Assembly: GCA_011372875.1 (NCBI GenBank)
Contig: DSAD01000262.1
Coordinates: 1-35,393 of the forward strand
Direction: 5' to 3'
Length of the DNA stretch: 35,393 nucleotides
Source of the DNA: Deltaproteobacteria bacterium
GTDB lineage: Bacteria; Desulfobacterota; Desulfomonilia; UBA1062
The translations under genes and the position numbers were made by a program. Shown one piece after another: positions 1 through 7,083 of this stretch. Within the stretch, counting starts at the first letter, position 1, and each line of letters begins with the position of its first letter. Under the pieces are notes generated by a model that worked only from the letters and a program-made list of their open reading frames with translations, was not told where the DNA came from and made no database searches.

Positions 1-1
1 C

Positions 2-260
2 ATGGAGAACCCTTTTATAACCGCAGAGCACCTTACCTTCAGCTATGACGAGGGGAACCCGGTATTCGAAGACATATCGTTTTCACTCAAGACCGGGAAG
101 CTCTATGCCCTGATGGGAGGGAAGGGCTCCCTATGTGGACACCTTTGATTCCCCCGGTAAAAAAGACCGTGACGTTGCCAGGCAGGCCATGGAAGATGTC
201 GGCATCATGCAGCTTTCCGACAAACTCTACACCAGGATCAGCGGGGGAGAGAGGCAGCAG
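2..260 (+). pseudogene. Broken ABC transporter ATPase (FecE/BtuD type), two fragments
   Basis: An ATG at position 2 opens a frame that reads like the N-terminus of an iron/cobalamin ABC ATPase (ITAEHLTFSYDEG, then SLKTGKLYALMGG), but it leaves the family exactly where the Walker A P-loop should follow and stops at 146-148. From about position 120, in another frame, the family resumes with GRAPYVDTF and continues to the ABC signature ISGGERQ at about 240-260. The stretch between Walker A and the pre-signature region is missing, and the Walker B, D-loop and H-loop parts are missing after the signature. The ATPase therefore cannot bind or hydrolyse ATP. The first junction lies in a G/A-rich tract at 115-124, compatible with a short-homology deletion or an assembly collapse. 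The signature end is fused in frame to the substrate-binding protein that follows. Confidence 0.75.
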
Positions 261-1202
261 GCTTATTCTCCTTTAAGCACAGACACGCGCATCATCAAAG
301 ATATGGCAGGAAGGGAAGTGGTCCTTCCTGTGGAGGTAAAGCGGGTCGTGAGCGCCATGTATGCGATCGCCACTCAGCTCATGTTCCTTGTTCAGGCCCA
401 GGAATTGCTTGTCGGGATCTCGGACATGAATATCAACGGTGTCATGGAGAGGATCTATCCTCCAATTGTACATATCTACCGTCCTGGCAGGACCTATGGC
501 GGGGATATCACCAAAGAAGAGATTATCAAGATGCGCCCTGATCTGGTGTTCATCCATACTCACAATGCCCTGGTCAATAACTACAGCGATGCGGGCATTG
601 CATCGGTATGCCTCAGGCTCGAAACACCGGATGAACTCATCGCAGGCATCGAACTCGTGGGCGAGATCGTAAACAGGCAGCAGCGCGCAGCGCAGATTGC
701 TTCCTATTACCGTGAAAAGCTCGATTATATCAGGGAAAGGACATCGAACATAACAGAAAGAAAAAAGGTGTATTTTGCAGGACCTGCAATGCTCTCCACA
801 GCAGGGGGTGATTTCTACCAGAACTATGTAATCGAATATGCAGGCGGGATAAACGTCGCAAGTCAAGGCCGCGGGGGGTGGTGTTCAGTATCGCTGGAAC
901 ATCTGCTCGACTGGAACCCGGATTTTATCTTCATAGGCAATTACGGGACAGCGCGGGCAACTGATTTTACCGATGATCCCCGGCTGAGTGAAATCACGGC
1001 AGTAAAGAATTCCGACGTGTTCATGGCCCGTTACTATATCGGGTCATGGGATGTGCCTACACCGGAATCTCTCCTTGGAATCATGTGGCTTGCAAACACT
1101 CTCTACCCCGAACAGATAAGCTTTGATATGAATGCCGAGGCCAGGGGATTTTATACCCGTTTTCATGGAACATATCCCATAGAAATCGCGCTGGAGAAAT
1201 AG
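135..1202 (+). CDS. ABC substrate-binding protein (Fe-siderophore/B12 type) fused to an ATPase remnant; probably a pseudogene
   Basis: The frame opens at a GTG (135). The first 42 codons are the remnant of an ABC ATPase ending in the signature ISGGERQ. From residue 43 on the protein is a periplasmic-binding protein of the FecB/BtuF class (Peripla_BP_2 fold): the typical opening IIKDMAGREVVLPVEVKRVV, a mid-protein EEIIKMRPDLVFIH strand-helix unit, and a second lobe with LLDWNPDFIFIGN. Such proteins capture Fe-chelates, haem or cobalamin in the periplasm and pass them to a FecCD permease. No signal peptide or lipobox is present because the junction at about 258-265 lies just after where it should be, so the product would remain cytosolic. 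No permease gene is visible downstream. The binding domain itself looks intact, which suggests recent decay or an assembly error. Confidence 0.75.
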   Translation: MDTFDSPGKKDRDVARQAMEDVGIMQLSDKLYTRISGGERQQAYSPLSTDTRIIKDMAGREVVLPVEVKRVVSAMYAIATQLMFLVQAQELLVGISDMNINGVMERIYPPIVHIYRPGRTYGGDITKEEIIKMRPDLVFIHTHNALVNNYSDAGIASVCLRLETPDELIAGIELVGEIVNRQQRAAQIASYYREKLDYIRERTSNITERKKVYFAGPAMLSTAGGDFYQNYVIEYAGGINVASQGRGGWCSVSLEHLLDWNPDFIFIGNYGTARATDFTDDPRLSEITAVKNSDVFMARYYIGSWDVPTPESLLGIMWLANTLYPEQISFDMNAEARGFYTRFHGTYPIEIALEK

Positions 1203-1208
1203 GTTGAC

Positions 1209-1724
1209 ATGATGATGCTCATCTTTACCGGAAACAAGGGTTGCGGTAAAACGCTGTTTCTCAAAGGCCTGATTGCAGACCATAAAATCCATGCACAGGG
1301 TTTTCTAAGCGTCAAGAAATTCTCGGGCACTGACATCACCGGGATCGATCTTCTTCTGCTTCCGGAGCAGAAAAGCCTCCCCATGGCGACAACCACCCCG
1401 ATATCCACCGAATCAAGCACTTTCCGTTTTTACTTCTATCCCGATGTGTTTTCCCGCGTGAACATGCATTTTCACAAGATTTCACAAGATCTGCCCTTTG
1501 TATTCGACGAGTTCGGCCTGCTCGAAATGGACCACAGGGGACACTATCTAATCTTCGAACACCTGGAAAGATACGGGCATAAAAGCCTTATTGTAGTCCG
1601 CAGAGATCTCGTTGAAGGCTTTATTTCAACCTTTTGCAACGACATACAGCACTCGGTTGTGGACCTTGAAACCTGTGGCAGACTCGACGCATCTACAACC
1701 GTCCTGGATTTTCTCAATACATGA
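1209..1724 (+). CDS. THEP1-like P-loop nucleoside-triphosphatase
   Basis: This 171-residue protein has a Walker A motif GNKGCGKT at residues 8-15 and a Walker B-like strand FVFDEFGLLE around residues 97-106, where Asp100-Glu101 would place Mg2+ and the attacking water. Size and motif spacing match the THEP1/NTPase_1 family, small cytosolic enzymes that hydrolyse nucleoside triphosphates in vitro and whose cellular role is poorly known. It lacks the longer extensions of cobinamide kinase or adenylate kinases. The ATG lies 6 bases after the transporter remnant stop, preceded by GGAG in the end of that gene, so the two were probably co-transcribed. The first three codons are all ATG, so the exact start may shift by one or two residues. 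Family call moderately sure; substrate unknown. Confidence 0.6.
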   Translation: MMMLIFTGNKGCGKTLFLKGLIADHKIHAQGFLSVKKFSGTDITGIDLLLLPEQKSLPMATTTPISTESSTFRFYFYPDVFSRVNMHFHKISQDLPFVFDEFGLLEMDHRGHYLIFEHLERYGHKSLIVVRRDLVEGFISTFCNDIQHSVVDLETCGRLDASTTVLDFLNT

Positions 1725-1800
1725 CCAACAAAGAATCCTTGGTTGACAAACATCGTTATTTTATCTGAATATATAACCATTATGACATCGGAGGTATGAC

Positions 1801-2004
1801 ATGGAACAAAACGTCGGAGCCATCGACAGGCTAAGCAGGCTCGTGGTTGCCCTTGCAATACTCATTGTCCTGGTAAAAAGCGGTAAAGCCGGTCTCCTTA
1901 CTGCGCTCGCCCTGATAACAAGCGGCTCACTGCTCTCCAGTGCTGCATCGGGCTACTGTTCGCTCTATACGCATTTAGGGGTGAGCACGAGCGGAAAAAT
2001 TTAG
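1801..2004 (+). CDS. Small DUF2892-type inner-membrane protein
   Basis: This 67-residue protein begins MEQNVGAIDRLSRLVVA and contains two hydrophobic helices (about 14-27 and 32-49). The opening N-G-x-D-R pattern followed by two short membrane helices and a late Cys-containing GYCSLYTHLG segment is characteristic of the DUF2892 (YgaP-like transmembrane) family, found alone or fused to rhodanese domains. Function is unknown; links to sulfur or thiol chemistry are suggested only by fusions in other genomes. A good Shine-Dalgarno GGAGG lies 5 bases before the ATG. It is separated by 76 bases from the NTPase gene and could have its own promoter: a TTGACA lies at 1743-1748, but no convincing -10 follows it. 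Confidence 0.7.
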   Translation: MEQNVGAIDRLSRLVVALAILIVLVKSGKAGLLTALALITSGSLLSSAASGYCSLYTHLGVSTSGKI

Positions 2005-2277
2005 CATCACACAGTCATTACATGCATCTATCCGGCAAGGAGGTGTTGAAATTTCTTACACAGACACCCAGGGTAACCCATATACGGATCTCAATCCATA
2101 TATTCATGCAATCAATTGTTATTATTCGACTATCCTCGTATTCAAAAGATTTTTTCTCCAAAAAATGTCTGTGCTTTAAATAACTTGAATGTTTCTGGTG
2201 TTGATATTTTTAACAGCAGAAGACCTTATTTCCGACGATGATTTCCTTTTCTTTTTAAGATTATTGGATATTTCTAT
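2005..2277. other. AT-rich intergenic region upstream of the PEP-CTERM gene
   Basis: No credible gene was found here. A possible 46-codon frame from TTG 2046 has its GGAGG only two bases before the start and resembles nothing known. The stretch has a lower GC look than its neighbours. Its likely role is upstream control of the sigma-54-type promoter at 2278-2294. An 8-base inverted pair (CACAGACA at 2059-2066 and TGTCTGTG at 2166-2173) could be activator half-sites, but a match of that length is expected by chance in such a region. Confidence 0.5.
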
Positions 2278-2294
2278 CTGGCAACAATATTGCA
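2278..2294 (+). promoter_or_regulatory. Sigma-54 (RpoN) -24/-12 promoter for the PEP-CTERM gene
   Basis: The sequence CTGGCAACAATATTGCA matches the RpoN consensus YTGGCACG-N4-TTGCW at all core positions. GG (2280-2281) and GC (2292-2293) are separated by the exact -24/-12 distance, and TTGCA is complete; only the less conserved CG of the -24 box differs. Transcription would begin near 2305, leaving a leader of about 32 bases with GAGGAGG before the ATG at 2337. In bacteria with PEP-CTERM/exosortase systems, RpoN together with the PrsK/PrsR two-component pair is known to control PEP-CTERM genes, which fits this placement. Confidence 0.72.
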
Positions 2295-2336
2295 GTGTGC
2301 CTTAAACATTCAATTGAAATGTATGAGGAGGTTAGC

Positions 2337-2927
2337 ATGAAAAAGTTTGTTATGATCTCAGTTGTTACATGTATGTACATAATCTTAGCCGGTGCACAGT
2401 TTTCTGCCTCTGCGGCCCTTATTACCCTAGATTTTGAAGACTTGCCATCTTATGGGGCGTTGCCCTCGGGCTATGCGGGGTTGACCTGGGACAGCCACTG
2501 GAATTACTTCGGTTTCTCTCAGTCCCCGTACAATCCAAGCTCCGGCAACATGCGCATTTACTCTTTAAATTATGGCGGATGGATCGACTTCGGCCAGCAG
2601 GTAACCTTTTATGGCTCCTGGGTAGCTACTGCTGACGCTTCCCCTGATGACCCATATGGACAGGAGGTCTACTGGGAAGGCTACCTCAACAATGTGTTGA
2701 TGTATACTTCAGCCAGCCTTTATGGCGGTGACGCTGACTGGATAACCGTATCCTGGGAAAATGTTGACCGGGTCAGGTTTGTCTCCACCTCGTTCAATCA
2801 CTTCATCCTGGATGACATATCCTATGACCCAGATCCGGTAACCTCGCCCGTAGCCGAACCGGCAACCCTTATACTCTTAGGAACCGGGCTTCTTAGCCTC
2901 GCTGGTATCCGTAAAAAAACGCACTGA
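2337..2927 (+). CDS. PEP-CTERM sorting-domain protein, secreted
   Basis: This 196-residue protein has a signal peptide (residues 1-26, MKKFVMISVV..., cleavage near SASA), an all-beta-looking middle rich in Gly, Tyr and Trp, and a C-terminal sorting tail: AEPATLILLGTGLLSLAG followed by the basic IRKK. The tail is recognised and processed by an exosortase, and such proteins usually end up in extracellular polysaccharide or biofilm matrix. The first Pro of the usual PEP triplet is Ala here (VAEPAT). The middle region (LDFEDLPSYGALPSGYAGLTW) resembles other PEP-CTERM proteins of unknown function. The start at 2337 is chosen because GAGGAGG precedes it and the signal peptide begins there; the longer frame from 2295 would overlap the presumed transcription start. 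No exosortase gene is in the window. Confidence 0.85.
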   Translation: MKKFVMISVVTCMYIILAGAQFSASAALITLDFEDLPSYGALPSGYAGLTWDSHWNYFGFSQSPYNPSSGNMRIYSLNYGGWIDFGQQVTFYGSWVATADASPDDPYGQEVYWEGYLNNVLMYTSASLYGGDADWITVSWENVDRVRFVSTSFNHFILDDISYDPDPVTSPVAEPATLILLGTGLLSLAGIRKKTH

Positions 2928-3118
2928 CGATAAATACGGATCCCAAAGACAAAGAAAATCGCATTAAAGAACAACCATTGCCGGATCTGTTCAGACCGAG
3001 TGACTTCAAACAAGACACCGCGAGAAGACAAACCGGCGATGACGATATCTACAAAAACACCCAAGAGAGCAGCACCTTAAAAACCGTATGATACACGATG
3101 CAAGATCATATGTCTTTA

Positions 3119-3655
3119 TCACGTAATCGTCTGCCTGGCGTAGCTGTAAATATAGTCAAAGCCTGACCAGAGGCTGAAAAACAAGGCGATCCACAGAAAA
3201 TATTCTCCGGCCAGCTGAAACTGGATACCATAGATGGGATAATGGATGAGCAGGGGAATGATCGCGGTGCATTCAAATGCTGTTTTGTATTTTCCAAGCC
3301 AGTTGGCCTGGATGATGATATGTTTTTCCGATGCAATGCTTCTCAGCCCCGTCACAGCAAGTTCCCTGCCGATGATGATGACTGCGATCCAAGCCGGCAC
3401 CCTTCCAAGAGGGATCAGCATGATCAGGACCGAAACGATAAGCAGCTTGTCTGCCAGCGGGTCGAGGAGTTTCCCCAGGTCTGACTCCATCTGATATTTC
3501 CTGGCAAAATAACCGTCCAGAAAATCCGTGATCGTCGCTGCGAGAAAAAGCACCGCAGCAATGACTGATGTATTGATGCTGTCATGAAAGAGCAGTAAGA
3601 CAATGACCGGTACCGAAATGATGCGCGAGATGGTCAATGCATTTGCCAGATTCAT
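3119..3655 (-). CDS. pgsA: CDP-diacylglycerol--glycerol-3-phosphate 3-phosphatidyltransferase
   Basis: This enzyme makes phosphatidylglycerol phosphate from CDP-diacylglycerol and glycerol-3-phosphate in the inner membrane, the committed step to phosphatidylglycerol and cardiolipin. The 178-residue protein has the complete CDP-alcohol phosphotransferase signature D-x2-DG-x2-AR-x8-G-x3-D-x3-D at residues 44-69 (Asp44, Asp47, Gly48, Ala51, Arg52, Gly61, Asp65, Asp69), and several hydrophobic helices. It starts MNLANALTISRI, the usual opening of PgsA. It follows the lytic transglycosylase gene by 6 bases and is the last gene of the long minus-strand series; no clear hairpin terminator was seen after it in 2928-3118. 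PgsA rather than PssA is chosen because of length and the N-terminal NxLTxxRI motif. Confidence 0.9.
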   Translation of the reverse strand: MNLANALTISRIISVPVIVLLLFHDSINTSVIAAVLFLAATITDFLDGYFARKYQMESDLGKLLDPLADKLLIVSVLIMLIPLGRVPAWIAVIIIGRELAVTGLRSIASEKHIIIQANWLGKYKTAFECTAIIPLLIHYPIYGIQFQLAGEYFLWIALFFSLWSGFDYIYSYARQTIT

Positions 3656-3661
3656 TCCGGA

Positions 3662-4273
3662 TCATTTCCTCCCTCCATTGATAATTGCAAGAACACTTTT
3701 AACATACTCTTTTGTTTCTTGGTAGGGTGGAATTCCCTCGTATGCATCTACAACCGTCGGCCCGGCATTATATGCAGCCAGCGCCTTTGTCAGATCGCCC
3801 TGATACCGCGAGAGAAGGTGCGAAATATATTTTGTACCGCCAGTGATGTTTTCCACCGGGTCCCATGGGTCTCTGACTCCCAGAGAAGTCGCGGTTTGCG
3901 GCATGAGCTGCATAAGGCCGATTGCGCCTTTCGAAGACAGCGCCCTGGTATTGTATCCGGATTCAACCTGAACAATGCCTTTTATGATAACCGGGTCCAT
4001 ACCCTGGTCAAGAGCGATGTCGGTAATGATCCTGTCGAGCCTGTCTTTCTTAAAAACCGACCCTTTTCCATGCCTTTTCTCCTGATAATAGATATCCCAG
4101 TTTCCTCCTACAGGACAATCGCTGAAGGACAATGTCCCGTCCGGCTGACGCTTCATATAGATATCTGCATGAACAGGCAGCGCGAGAAAAACCGGCAGAG
4201 CCATAAGACACAGAACCCTTGCTATGTTTTGCCATGAAATACGATCATATTTTTCTATACGGACGCGAACCAT
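3662..4273 (-). CDS. Lytic transglycosylase, SLT/Slt70-type catalytic domain
   Basis: This 203-residue periplasmic enzyme cleaves peptidoglycan between MurNAc and GlcNAc, forming 1,6-anhydro ends. A signal segment occupies residues 18-36 (ending PVHA), followed by a short DUF4124-like piece (DIYMKRQPDGTLSFSD). The catalytic domain holds the SLT motifs: VQVESGYNTRALSSKGAIG, with the Glu of VESG as acid/base, then GLMQLMPQTA, and later LAAYNAGP. It lies 85 bases downstream of the histidine kinase gene, 6 bases before pgsA. AAGGGTG precedes the ATG. A perfect TATAAT sits on the minus strand at 4289-4294 but without a recognisable -35 box, so its own promoter is possible yet unproven. The hydrophobic start could alternatively serve as an uncleaved anchor. 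Confidence 0.85.
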   Translation of the reverse strand: MVRVRIEKYDRISWQNIARVLCLMALPVFLALPVHADIYMKRQPDGTLSFSDCPVGGNWDIYYQEKRHGKGSVFKKDRLDRIITDIALDQGMDPVIIKGIVQVESGYNTRALSSKGAIGLMQLMPQTATSLGVRDPWDPVENITGGTKYISHLLSRYQGDLTKALAAYNAGPTVVDAYEGIPPYQETKEYVKSVLAIINGGRK

Positions 4274-4358
4274 AACACCCTTATCGTCATTATACCGTTA
4301 TTATTCAAGTTTAAGAGTATATAATCCAATATCCGGATCAGGCAGCACCTGCAAGCTG

Positions 4359-5855
4359 TTAATTTCCCGCGGGAACCGTTTTGACAAAACGCTTGCGCGC
4401 AAGAAAGACCCGTATTCTCGTACCCTTTCCCACCGAGCTCTGTACTGTAATAAACCCCCCATGCTCTTCAATGATCATATAGACCTTTGAGAGACCGAGG
4501 CCGGCCCCGCGTACTTTGGAGGTATAAAAAGGGTTGAAAATATCCTTTATGTCTTCGTTTGGTATGCCTTTACCTGAATCATTGACATCAACGATAAGAT
4601 AATGGGGATGAAGGCTCACATTTATCTCTATACTTCCCTTGCCCTGCATGGATTCACAGGCATTGACGAACAGATGCCAGAACGCTTCCACAAGATAGTC
4701 GTGGTCGGCATCAATCTCTTCGAGCTCTTCCGGGATGTTCACTTCATAGGCAACGCCCGTGAACTTGCCGGAGCAGAAGGTCTTGATAAGGGCTTCATCT
4801 ATGATATCTTCAATCTTCGTTAAAGAGAAATTGGGCCTGTGAATCTTGGTGTAGTTGACATACTCTTCGATATCCATGATCATGGATTCCAGACGCTTTA
4901 CATCTTCGATAATGTAATCCACATATACCCTTTGCGTTGACTCCGGCCCTACTGATTTACTGAGCCTTCTGGAAAATCCGCCCAGAGATGTCAGGGAATT
5001 CCTGATCTCGTGTGCAACACCCTCTACAACCTTACCCAGCGATGCGAGTTTTTCTGCATTGATTATCTGTCTTCTCATCATCTCTATGTCTGTCAAGTCT
5101 CTTACGACAAGAACAATACCTCCGGCATATTTTTCACTTCTCAAGGCCGATGCTGTCAGCAGACCGGAAAAAATGCTTCCATCCTCTTTGCGGAATGCAT
5201 ATTCATTCTGAAAATTATCAATACCTTCTGAAAAGGCCTGCTTGATCTCGGCAAAGATGTCCAGCGAGGGATCCGGAATAACCACATCGACAGGCTTGTT
5301 TTTCATCTCTTCGAGATTGCCCCAGAATTTTCTTGCCATGGCATTCATGAACTGGATCAGGCCTTTATTGTCTATGGTGATCACTGCCTCACCCATGGTG
5401 TGGGTTATGGTTACAAGATAATCCTTATATGCATCGCCCCTGGTCTTCAGGCGGATATTCTCCATAAGTATCTCATGCTCATTTATGAGCTTGCCGGTTA
5501 TGTGGACCAGATCGGTCAGTGAAATAGGCTTTGTAATATAGTCATTGGCCCCGGCCTTCATGGCCTTTACCGCAACATCTTCGGATCCCTCGCCGGTAAT
5601 GAAGACCACCTCTGCATTATCATCTATCTTTTTTATCTCTACGAGGGCATCGATTCCGTCCATCTCAGGCATGCGGTAATCGAGAAAGGTGAGATCGGGC
5701 CTGTGTTTCAAAAAGGCATCGATGGCCTCCCTGCCATCATACGCCTGGATAACGGCATAACCGTACTCACACAAGGTACTCTTGACCACCTCGTTCACAT
5801 CACGGTTATCATCCGCAATCAGGATTGTCGCTTTTTTTGCTTCCGCCTTATCCAT
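4359..5855 (-). CDS. Hybrid sensor: receiver-PAS-histidine kinase
   Basis: This 498-residue cytosolic signalling protein has an unusual order, with receiver first. The receiver (about 9-124) has the acidic pair Asp15/Asp16, phosphoacceptor Asp59 (FLDYRMPEMDG), Thr87 and Lys109. A PAS domain (about 145-258) follows. Then come the HisKA helix with His282 (GVAHEIRNSL) and an HATPase_c domain with N-box (LFVNACESM), G1 (DSGKGIP), F-box (FNPFYTS) and G2 (GAGLGLSKV). No membrane helices are seen, so it presumably takes its input from another kinase through the receiver and from a cytosolic ligand through PAS. The start overlaps the end of folK by 8 bases. No partner response regulator or output domain is nearby, so its target is unknown. 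Confidence 0.88.
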   Translation of the reverse strand: MDKAEAKKATILIADDNRDVNEVVKSTLCEYGYAVIQAYDGREAIDAFLKHRPDLTFLDYRMPEMDGIDALVEIKKIDDNAEVVFITGEGSEDVAVKAMKAGANDYITKPISLTDLVHITGKLINEHEILMENIRLKTRGDAYKDYLVTITHTMGEAVITIDNKGLIQFMNAMARKFWGNLEEMKNKPVDVVIPDPSLDIFAEIKQAFSEGIDNFQNEYAFRKEDGSIFSGLLTASALRSEKYAGGIVLVVRDLTDIEMMRRQIINAEKLASLGKVVEGVAHEIRNSLTSLGGFSRRLSKSVGPESTQRVYVDYIIEDVKRLESMIMDIEEYVNYTKIHRPNFSLTKIEDIIDEALIKTFCSGKFTGVAYEVNIPEELEEIDADHDYLVEAFWHLFVNACESMQGKGSIEINVSLHPHYLIVDVNDSGKGIPNEDIKDIFNPFYTSKVRGAGLGLSKVYMIIEEHGGFITVQSSVGKGTRIRVFLARKRFVKTVPAGN

Positions 5856-6339
5856 AATTCAATTTCCACGTTTTCACTACCTCGTCATCACCCAAGGCTT
5901 TCTTTACATTTAATATAGGCCTGCCTGAAGGCAAAACAATATCCGGGGCAATCTCAGCAAGCGGTAAAATGACAAACGACCTGTTCTCCATACCCGGATG
6001 AGGCACCCTGAGTCTGTGCGTTGATATGGTTATCCCTTCAAGAAGTATGATGTCGATATCAATAGTTCGCGGAGAATGAACATAGGGCCTTTCCCTTTCG
6101 AGATCATTCTCCACGGCATTGCATAGACTGAGAAGATCATGAGGTGACAGATGGGTTTCCATACATACTGCCAGATTATAATAGTTCCTCTGGGTATCAA
6201 CAACCTCTACGGGCCGAGTCTCATACACACTTGATGTCTGTATGATCCGTACACCACCTGAAACTAATGCATCAAGCGCATGGATAAGATAAGCCGACCT
6301 GTCTCCGAGATTGGACCCGAGGGATAGGTAGCCTCTCAT
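5848..6339 (-). CDS. folK: 2-amino-4-hydroxy-6-hydroxymethyldihydropteridine pyrophosphokinase
   Basis: HPPK transfers pyrophosphate from ATP to 6-hydroxymethyl-dihydropterin in folate synthesis. The protein of about 163 residues opens with RGYLSLGSNLGDR, the family's nucleotide/pterin-binding opening, and has the signature PRTIDIDIILLEG, in which the two Asp hold Mg2+. The helix-strand PHPGMENRSFVILPL that follows is also typical. The ATG at 6339 overlaps the TGA of the FAH-family gene (TGATG), a classic coupling; a GTG three bases earlier is possible. No other folate gene (folP, folB, folE) is visible nearby. Confidence 0.92.
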   Translation of the reverse strand: MRGYLSLGSNLGDRSAYLIHALDALVSGGVRIIQTSSVYETRPVEVVDTQRNYYNLAVCMETHLSPHDLLSLCNAVENDLERERPYVHSPRTIDIDIILLEGITISTHRLRVPHPGMENRSFVILPLAEIAPDIVLPSGRPILNVKKALGDDEVVKTWKLNYG

Positions 6340-7082
6340 CACCTGACCTTGTTTTTCAACACGCCGATCTTTTCAACAGCGATCTCTATGGTATCGCCCG
6401 GATTCATTGGCCCTATCCCTGAGGGTGTCCCTGTTGCAATAACATCTCCGGCATTCAGGGTCATCACCCCTGATATGAACTCGATCAGTTCCAATACCGA
6501 AAAGATCAGATTTGCCGTGGAAGATGACTGTTTTTGTTCACCATTTAAGTATGCGGTTATACCAAGGCTGTGCGGATCATCAATATCCGTTGCTATCCAC
6601 GGACCGATCGGAGCAAAGGTATCGAATGACTTCGCCCGGGTCCACTGGCCGTCAGCCACCTGAAGGTCCCGTGCAGTTACATCGTTCAGACAGGTGTACC
6701 CGAGAATGAACTCTCTGGCGGTAGATGCCTTTACATCCTTGCATTCCTTTGAAATGACAACGGCAAGCTCGGCTTCATAATCCATCCTCGTTGACTGCCG
6801 GGGGTATATGATCTCATCCAGGGGCCCGATCACGCTTGTTGCAGGCTTCATGAACAGGATGGGTTCTTTCGGAAGATCAAGACCGAGTTCCTCGGCATGG
6901 TCACGATAGTTGAGCCCCACAGCGACGATCTTGCCTGGCAATGTTGGCGCCAGGAGCCTCTTTACTTTAATGGGCCTTATGGGTTCGAATGTCAGCGGCT
7001 CACATTGTATAAACGCCTCGCCGTCTTCACTTTTGTACCAGACAATGTTTCCCTCTTCACTCAGCGCTCTTCCGATCTTCAT
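6339..7082 (-). CDS. Fumarylacetoacetate hydrolase (FAH) family protein
   Basis: The protein of 247 residues has the FAH C-terminal fold: GLNYRDHAEE near residue 60, the metal-binding segment MDYEAELAVVI, the loop GYTCLNDVTARDLQ, and the closing TGTPSGIGPMNPGDTIEI. Members with this size include acylpyruvases, oxaloacetate decarboxylases and 2-hydroxyhepta-2,4-diene-1,7-dioate isomerases. They act on small 2-keto or enol acids with Mg2+ or Mn2+, so the exact substrate cannot be read from sequence. The start at 7082 (MKIGRA) is chosen because it begins one base after the dapB stop and matches the usual family opening; the ATG at 7100 would add six residues inside dapB. Its place between dapB and folK suggests clean-up of a reactive keto acid, which is only an inference. 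Confidence 0.85.
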   Translation of the reverse strand: MKIGRALSEEGNIVWYKSEDGEAFIQCEPLTFEPIRPIKVKRLLAPTLPGKIVAVGLNYRDHAEELGLDLPKEPILFMKPATSVIGPLDEIIYPRQSTRMDYEAELAVVISKECKDVKASTAREFILGYTCLNDVTARDLQVADGQWTRAKSFDTFAPIGPWIATDIDDPHSLGITAYLNGEQKQSSSTANLIFSVLELIEFISGVMTLNAGDVIATGTPSGIGPMNPGDTIEIAVEKIGVLKNKVR

Positions 7083-7083
7083 C

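Noticed and set aside
273-866. Minus-strand frame of 197 codons opposite the substrate-binding protein
   Set aside because: Complementary reading of a clear family domain; no independent evidence.
1743-1777. TTGACA upstream of the DUF2892-type gene as a promoter
   Set aside because: The -35 box is perfect but no -10 hexamer lies at 16-18 bases; TATATA and TATAAC are 21-23 bases away.
2059-2173. CACAGACA/TGTCTGTG pair as enhancer site of the sigma-54 promoter
   Set aside because: An 8-base inverted pair is expected by chance in about 270 bases, and the arms are 100 bases apart.
2046-2185. Possible small gene starting TTG after GGAGG
   Set aside because: The ribosome site is only two bases from the start, the peptide resembles nothing, and the region is AT-rich spacer.
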